From Sipunculus nudus (Eukaryota; Annelida; Sipuncula; Golfingiida; Sipunculidae): a stretch of DNA of 64,000 nt. The position numbers and the translations under genes are program-made. Below the pieces are notes generated by a model. It was not told the origin of the DNA, searched no databases, and saw only the letters and a list, made by a program, of their open reading frames with translations. The stretch lies in the NCBI GenBank assembly GCA_026874595.1, contig CM049318.1, positions 8,720,741 through 8,784,740 of the forward strand. The letters are read 5' to 3'. This document shows positions 53,501 to 62,500 of the stretch, one piece after another (position 1 is the stretch's first letter; each line of letters starts with the position of its first letter).

Positions 53501-56500
53501 TTCACAAGCCAATAGAGAAAGGACCCTGTCCAATTTGAGGTCACAAGGTCAAAGGTGAAGGTCAAAGGAGCCATCTGTCCAAAAATTAGGCTCCTGGGTG
53601 ATTATTCCAGCTTGATATATGGATTTCAAACTTGTTTTACATATGGCCCATCAATAAAGCAAGACCTCTATTGATTTTGAGGTAATGAGGTCAAAGGTTT
53701 CAAACTTGACTTATACATGTCCATCAATCTTTAGGAGTTTTCTCATAAGCCATACAGGTGGCGCCACCTACCTTCCTGTTTTTGTACATTAAATTGATGC
53801 CCTTTTCTGAGGAGTGATTTGGCCTGAAATTGTGAATATCCATAGATCTTGGACTCCTACATGTTGTACTCAAGACTGGAGGGGCCATCAGCAATTGTTT
53901 TATTGTGGTGTCCATCTGTATGTGTGCTTTAGGTGAAAATTGCTCATATCTCTGGTGTGGTTCAGGGTATTCAAGTCTGAAATTTGGCATGTCCATCCAT
54001 GTTGGAAAGTTTTCTTTTAAACCAGGCAGGTGGCTCTACCTTCCTTCCTGTTTTAGTAAAATAAATAAATGGTCTTTTCTTAGGAGTGATTTGCACTATT
54101 GGCCTGAAATTGTGCATATCGATAGATCTTAGACTCCTCGATCTTGTACTCGAGACTGGTGGTGCCATCTGCAATTGTTTTGGTGTTGCATCCATCTGTA
54201 TAGTGCTTTTGGTGCAAAATTGCTCATATCTCCGGAGTGGTTCAGGATATGTCTGAAATTTGGCATGTTCATCCATGTTGGAAAAATTTTCCATAAACTA
54301 GACAGGTGGCGCTACCTAACTTCCTGTTTTTGTAAAATAAATTAATGCCCTTTTCTGAGGAGTTATTTGCCCTAATGGCATAAATATGCGCATATATATG
54401 CATAGATCTTGGACTCGTGCATCTTGTACTCAAGACTGGTGGCACCATCTGCAATTGTTTTGACGTGGCATTCATCTGTACATGTGCTTTTGGTAAATTG
54501 CTCATATCTCCAGAGTGGTTCAAGGTTTTGGTCTGAAATTTGGCATGTCCATCCATCTTGGAAATTATTCTCGTAAACTAGACAGGTGGTGCCACCTACC
54601 TTCCTATTTCCGTAAAATAATACTCTTTTTCTGATTAGTGATTTGCCCTATTTGCTTGAAATTGTGCATATCCATAGATTGTGGACTCCTCCATCTTGTA
54701 CTCAAGACTAGTATTCCTGAAGGATATCATATCAGTTTCTTTGAAGTATAAAGGAAGCCTGAACATTCTGAAAAGGCTGGTGTCATACTGTACTGCATCG
54801 TATCACTGTCATAGCATGTTGTATTGGCATCATACTCCTCTCATACAGCATTGTCCTCTTTATGGAATTTTTCACTCAACAGGCCAAATGGCCATGAATC
54901 GTCACAATTTCAACATCTGGGTGATTCAGCGTCAATTTTGTGAAAGTGGGAATAAGGCTTTATCGTAAACAGAGATGTGGACTGTGTTTATAAATTCACA
55001 ACCCAGGACCATAACAAGGTATTAAACAGCTGTATGGAAGGCATTGAGACTGTGGTTGGATGGTTTTGATTGGAAACTTTATTTTATATAAAGCAAAGCT
55101 GAACTGATGTCCCTTTAAACAAAAGTTGTGCTTGTTGATTTTATAAGATTCAAAATTTAATCCACACATGCACACTATCCAGCTAAGTACTGAAGGATTA
55201 ACTGAATTATCATACATGTCAGCTGAGTGTTGTGATCCCCTGATTGTGTTTTATTTTGCAGTTAGCTGAATAAATGAACAGTAATTGCCATATCTTATTG
55301 ACTGTACATTTTAAAATCTTATCAAATTAGTTTCAGGGTGTCACTTACAGTATAGTACCTATAGAAAGGAACACTAGAAATACTTGGTTGTTTCTGCTTA
55401 ACTGTAAAACATTGAGAGCTTTGCTTCTCTTGGTTCTTTGTTTTTCTAATTAGTATAAATTTTATCGGTGTTAGAGTTTGGGGTTACAGGGTTTATAAAG
55501 TTTAAGGCCCAGAAGCTTTTTTAACATTTTCCAGGGAATATTTACATAAATATCAAACAGGAAGGAAATCTTCTTGTTTCAGCATGTAGACAGGACCTCA
55601 TTAAAAATCTGGGTTTGCTTGGAAAGGGGGAAAAAAGAAGAAAAAAAGTCCCATGATTCTCTTGCAGTAAAATTTTTTCACAGAGCAACAGGTTTTATGT
55701 GCAAAGCAGTCCTGAGGCATTTCTTATTTTTAGCTAACTTGGTGAGCTCTAAAACGCTTCCAGTGGTATTGTCTGCCGTCTGTAAAAAAATACTCCTCAA
55801 ATTCAACAAGTATATATGTCTATATATATTGGGTAATTGCATTACAAACCAAAATTCTTGGGGCCACAGGTTTTTTGCAAACATGTGAGCTTATGCCATG
55901 GTGCAGTGCTGTCCATCCGCCATCACCAGTATGTTGACAGTTCTGTGAGCATTTTTAAGTCAAAAACTAATGGACATATTTCTTTCATATTATGTAATAC
56001 ATAGACATGGGTTATGGGATGATGTATATATAAATTAGGGTCATGACCTTTCCTATGAGAGGGGCCTTGACCTTGAATATTGCCTATGAGAGGGGCCTTG
56101 ACCTTGAATATTGCCACATATGGTGAAAATCAAATAAAATCATTAATATCTTCATAAGGGATGCATGGATTGGTCCAAAAATCAACTTGACAGAAGATCT
56201 TGGATATTGTTGTCATGTACTGGAAACTGGTAGCACCACCTGTTATTCTTTTTTTGTTTTTGTGCCATTTAATACCCCATCATTTCCACTTGACTTAACA
56301 GTACTGTGAGCATTATAAGTGAAAAACTAATGGACAGATTTCTTTCATTTTAAAATGCATATACATATACATAGGTTAGGGGATGATGAATATTAAAATT
56401 GGGGTCGTGACCTTTTCTTTGAGAGTGACCTTTTCTATGAGGGTGGTCTGATATTAATTGTTGCTGAAGATGGGGGGCCTATTCTTAAAGGGGGGGGGGG

Positions 56501-59500
56501 GGATTAATTGTCTGGGGATACTATGGCACAAAAATATCTAGTTAATCGTCCTTTCATAAACTTACAGAAACAGATATTGATGTGATGTATGCTATTATAC
56601 AGGTTCTCCCTAAACAAAAACCTGTCATTTAGGCTTCATACATGTAACAATTAATCATTAAGAATGATAACACTGAACACAGGTGAGCTGCTTGTTGGTA
56701 CAGTAGAGCCCTGTCTGTTAGCTATTCTTAGCAGTACACCGCCCACGTGTAGTTATGCGAGCTTGACTACTTGCATGGCCAAATGAGTGAAGTCTGCTGC
56801 TAGCACGTCAGTCTGTGATAGGTCAGCTGGACTCCATGCTTTCTTTCTGTGTGGTGCTCAGACATTGCCAGTTCTCTCTTTGATCACCATGCAGGCTCCT
56901 CACTTTGTGGACTATTCTCTGGATTTCTCAGAGTGAGTAGTGATTTGACTTGTAGTTTCTGATGAATCACACATCATTGCAGGCCTGTGTGTGTTTTATT
57001 TAGTGGGTTAAGTATTCATTTAGCTGTACACTGGTAGTCATTGGGAGAGGAGCATAGGGGCTTTGTCAAGTCATCCTCTTAATTATCATGGCCAGAACTG
57101 GTTTTAAAACATCAAATTGTAAACAGACTCAACAACTTTAAGTCTAGGGCAGTAGCTTCAGGTCTCCTGAACATCCGGTTATTTGTACCACTTAGTGTAA
57201 TTTGTTTTACAAAGTTGAGTCTTGTATGTGTTATGCAATCAACACAAGATGCTCTAGATCTGTTGTTATCCCATTTTATGTAAATCTTTTGTTTGTTCCC
57301 TTTTTTGTTATATGTTTATTTATTCAGCAGTTTTGACCGAAACTTAGTTTTTTGCCAACTTTTTTTTTCCAGCTCAGCTGACTAAGTCATCTAAGCTATA
57401 GTAATTACTTTTATAGTCTGTCATCCGGTCATCCACTGTACTTTATTACTGAATGCAGAGTCTAAAATACCTTCCATTCATGTGTGATAAAGTGGCAGTG
57501 AGTACAAAGGATATATTAAACCTGGATATTTAAAAGCTGTGAGCTAGAGAATATTTTCACAGCTTTTGAGCAGTTTATGAATTGCAAAGATATTGATACA
57601 AAAAAAAAGAAAGATTCAGGTTGACAACAGGTACCAGTAGTTTAGTACCTCCTGCTGTACTTCAGATATATTCTCAGTATTTTTTGTGGATATTGCCCAG
57701 ACTGATGGTTTTAAAATTGGGAAAAAAGTGGAGGGCTTAATCCGGACTTGGACCTTGACTTGTAATCGGACCTGCAGGTTAGGACTAAGAAATCAAGCCA
57801 AGTGCTACCCGAGTCCTGCAGAAGGACAGCTCTGTCACATACCTTAAAGACATTTATATACATAAGGCAGCTGCTAACAGAATATTTAAAAAAAAAAGAC
57901 TTCCAAGATTTGGGTCTATATTGGGAGCTAAATGTAATTAAACCTTTTAAGTAAAAGGTACGCGAGATTCTGAACTACCGTAAAATCTGTGAAATTTCGT
58001 ACCTCGATGAATTTCGTACACGGTCTTTCTTCATTAACCATAATTATTAAAATGACATGTTAAATTTCGATCTGCCGATGGTCTGTTACGCCACATTTGA
58101 CGTTAGCAGGACTGCCGTGAATGTAACACTGACGTAACCTCACCCTGTTATCTGGTTTTGAACAAGCCTACCGGTCCGATCGATGTGATTGCCATGCTAT
58201 TGACAATTAATATGAATTATATCTACATCATATAGAATGTAATTTGACTGAAAACTAGATTTTTGTTTCAGCGACAATAAAAAAACTTAAAATATCTCAA
58301 ATGTGAGTTGCTTAATTGTCCGGGATGCGAGCGACGCGCCGTGAATAACTGACAGACGTCCATGAAGTTTGACGGAGGTTGAAAATTGGATAGTCTGGAT
58401 TAACTCAGTAAATGATCTCAAGACCACTAGCTTTACATGCACCGTAAAGGGGGATTTCCGTGGGAAAGCCAGGTTCAAATCAGTCTCTTTCAAGCAAGCT
58501 GGGCGTTCCGGTGTATGTATTGCCAATGTTAATCAGTTTGAAAATTAATGCTTATTTCCATTAAAACATTTAAAAATTCTTGTATGTCACATCAGAAAGA
58601 CTCAGTTTCGAGTATCCGGGCTCCGTATCGCCCAACAAACAAGTCACTTGAGATCAAACGGTACATCAAAGCGCTGGCAGACGTTCACGAAGTTTACTGG
58701 AGGTCGGATATTTGATATTGGATAATCAGGATTGATTAACTCTTCAAGTGATCTAAAGACCTCTACTCTAACTTTTTGTGCACTATTAGTGGGGATTTCC
58801 ATGCGTAAGCCACCTGAAAAACGTTCTCTCCGGGCAAAGCCCCGGATGTCAAGCAAGCATGTACGGGTGTCGAGCTTCATGACAGGATTAAATCCTTCAG
58901 ATATACTTTTCAGATTCCTTTCCCAAACTGATTTAATATAAAATAAACAACACAAGTAAAGAAAATAATGTTTTTATTCATGAAACTTCATGGTTCACAC
59001 GGATGAATGCAAAATCGGCGAGTGAATACTTGAGGCTCCTATTATCGCCCACTGCCGACGAGGCATCTTAACTTGTCAAGACCATAATTTTAAAACTGCT
59101 GAAATCGACTGTTAAATTCGGACTTCCACAAATTTAATTATTTTTTCTGTACGAAATTTCACAGATTTTACGGTAACATAAAAATACCTAAAATTATGTG
59201 TGAACTAACATAAAAATACTTTAAAATATTAATCTTAAAGTTTCATTAAAATGTTTTTATTAATAAAATATTTTTATTGGAGTTGGACTTGGTTTGGGTT
59301 CCAGATGACTGGACTTAGACTAGGACCGCTCAGACTTTGACTGAGACTGGTGGAGCCGGGAATCAGACTGGGATACTGAGGACTCTACTACATCACTGGA
59401 ATTGGCTCACACCTCCATTAGACAACTTCATAAGTTTTGACCAGTGACAAACCATTTTTGCAATGTTTTGCTATGAGCAGAGCAGACACCTGATGTTTGA

Positions 59501-62500
59501 ACTGTTTTCTATAATTATCATATGGAGCATACAAGGTCTTTTTCTGATGTTTGTAGGCGCAACACACGAGTGATCATCCAAAACTTGCCTGCTCAGGTTG
59601 ACAAGGATAACATTGACCACCTTGTGGGCACTTTTGGTTCTGTGCAAAGATGTGAAACACGTAAGTAGTGACTTAATTTTGATCTGGCATGTTGCTTGTT
59701 AATTTACCAACATTCATGTATTTGTGTAGAATATCATACAGGTAGAGATGACACATTCACACTCTCTTTTCCATATTTATGTAATACTACAATGAAAATT
59801 TAGCAGTAAGACATCAATAGCCAGTTTCAGTAGCATTGCCCAGTTTTGTGTAATTGTATCTGCCAAAACAAATTTTTGCGGATACTATTGTTTTTCACTG
59901 GGTTCCACCGCCGTCATATTCGTTTCCGGAGAACCTCTCCGAGACTACTGGACTGATTTTTCCAAAACTTGCACCAATTATAGGGTCACACTGGAACTGG
60001 TGCTTAACAGTTCAGCATTGACCTCTAACCTCTCCTCTCTCCAATGTGTCCATTTGTGCATCTGTTTTGACACATTAACCCACATATCTTCAGACTCATT
60101 CGACCAATCAGGAAAAAAATGTTTATAGCCCTTGGATAGCTTTATAACATACTCAAAAAATGGTGGGGCCACCTGCAACAATTTTTGCACAGCGTCCATC
60201 TGTTTGTCTCCCTTGGGTTAAAATCACTCATATCTCTGCAGTGGTTTGACCAATTCACCTGAAATTCAGCATGGGTATACATCCTGGATAGCTTTCTTGA
60301 TTTTATCACAGGTGGCGCCACCTACATTCATGTTCACGCCTTGGACTTCCATGCTTATATCTCTGAACTGGTTTGATGCATCTTCCTGAAGTTTTGCATG
60401 TGTTTCGATCTCACATAGCTCTTTATCATACATGAAACTGGTGGCGCCACCTGCAACCATTTTTGCACAGCGTCAATCTGTTTGTCTGCGGTGGGATAAA
60501 ATCACTCATCTTGGCAGTGGTTTGACTTTTCAACTGAAATTTTGCATGTGTATACATCCTGGATAGTTTCTCATTCAAATTACAGATGGAGCCACCTACA
60601 ATGATGTTTACATGGTGGACATCCATGCTAATATGTGACACCACCAGCTCTATTCCCCTTTGCAATCAATCCATGCCTCACTTCACCCGTCCTACTCTGA
60701 TTTTGATGGATACACATAGTCGCTTGTCAACTACCCATATTCTATTTGTTCATGCTTTCCTGTAATCTTAGCACAGTTTGTTCTGGCTCGTGATCCATTG
60801 CAGGCTATATTGCTGTCACGTCATTTTCTGTAAAATATAATAAATGTGCTTCAAGTATCATTTCAAATATTAGAGATCTTCTGTTCAGTTGTTTTACATC
60901 TGATTTTTGCAAACACAAATGAGGAATCTTGTGCTCTCACCCCAGACTTTTGAAATTAATACAGTTATTGTCACCTGTGTTATTATTTGTATTTCAATTC
61001 TCTAAGTTTTATAGCCCTCAGCCCTTAGGCTGATGGGCTATTGTCGTCACCCAAGCTGTCCATCCGTCCGTCCGTCCGTCCGGCGTCCGTTAACTTTTAC
61101 CTTGTGAGCGGGATATCTTGAAAAGGATTCACAGTCAGAATTTTATTTTCTCGGTAAAGATGTAAATTGACAAAATCTCGGTCAAGTTCGAAGATGGGTG
61201 ACCTTGACCTATTTTTCTACATTTTAGAGCTGATTCTAGAAAAACACTTAGAAGCTTATTACTCAAGAACCATTTGGTGGGATTTTCACAAAACTTACTA
61301 TGATTAATGGGACTGATAGTTTGTAGCTACTACACAAGTTTGGTGGCTCCACCTACAATTTCTGATTTTTAATGAATTTTTATCGGATTTTTAAACTTTG
61401 GGCTTGTGAGCAGGATATCTCTTAAAGGATTCACCATAGGAATTTTATTTTTTCGGTGAAGATGTATTTTTTTCCAAAATCTCGGTCAAGTTCACCTAGT
61501 TGACCTATTTTTCTGCGTTTTAGAGCTGATTATAGAAAAAAAAAACATTTAGAAGCTTATTTCTCAGGAACCATTGGGTGGATTTTCACAATACTAACTA
61601 TGATCATAGGGACTGATGGTCTGTAACTGCTGCACAAGTTTGGGGGCGCAACCTACAATTTCTGATTTTTAATGAATTTTTCTTGGATTTTTCAACTTTG
61701 GCCTTGTGAGCGGGATATCTCTAAAAGGATTCACAATAGGAATTTTTTTTTCTTTGGTGAAGATGTAAATCAACAAAATTACGGTCTTGTTCGAAGATGG
61801 GTGACCTTGACCTACTTTTCAAGGTCACAGAGCTTAGAATAAAACTTAGAAGCTTATTTTTCAGGAAGCACTTGGTGGATTGTTATGAATCATGGTACAT
61901 CCCTCTCCATTTTGAATTTATAACTGAGACATGTACAGATATACATCCATGTGAGAACAGATCTTTAGTACTTGTTACTGTTACCACCTCTAAACACAGT
62001 TCTTTAAGCTTAGGGCTTTTGTCAGCTCCTGCTGATATTCTAGTTTAAATTAGTGGTACTACCAAAAAAATCACCTTTTTACAAGATTTAGTTAAGTTCT
62101 GAGGTTGCTAGCAACTTAAAGATTAGAACTTTAGTGGAGTCTTGCTTCTGTATAAAAGCTATTTTCCAGGTGATAGGGACCAATGAAATCTACTAACCCT
62201 AATTATAGCTGTTTGTGCTGAAGTTTTTATATCCCTCCAGAGAAATAATATCATTTAATTCCAATGTGTTGAATGAGTTCCTGTGTTTTCTGGGTACTTC
62301 AGATTTTCCCTTGTTTTCCTGAATATTTTTCCTTCATGATACCAGTCACAGTCAGAATGAGAATGTAAGATTGCTGACTTTACTTTACAGTACAATCAGG
62401 CTCAGAAAACAAAGTTATCATCACATACGAAACCCCAGAGCAGGCATCCACGTGAGTATCTATTTTCATTCCTGTCACTTTGTATGTACTATTATTTTTG

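Noticed and set aside
53971-54556. Minus-strand frames with repeating MDGHAKFQT and STRCRSPRSM words
   Set aside because: Periodicity equals the 275-bp tandem unit and other units have stops; a by-product of the repeat.
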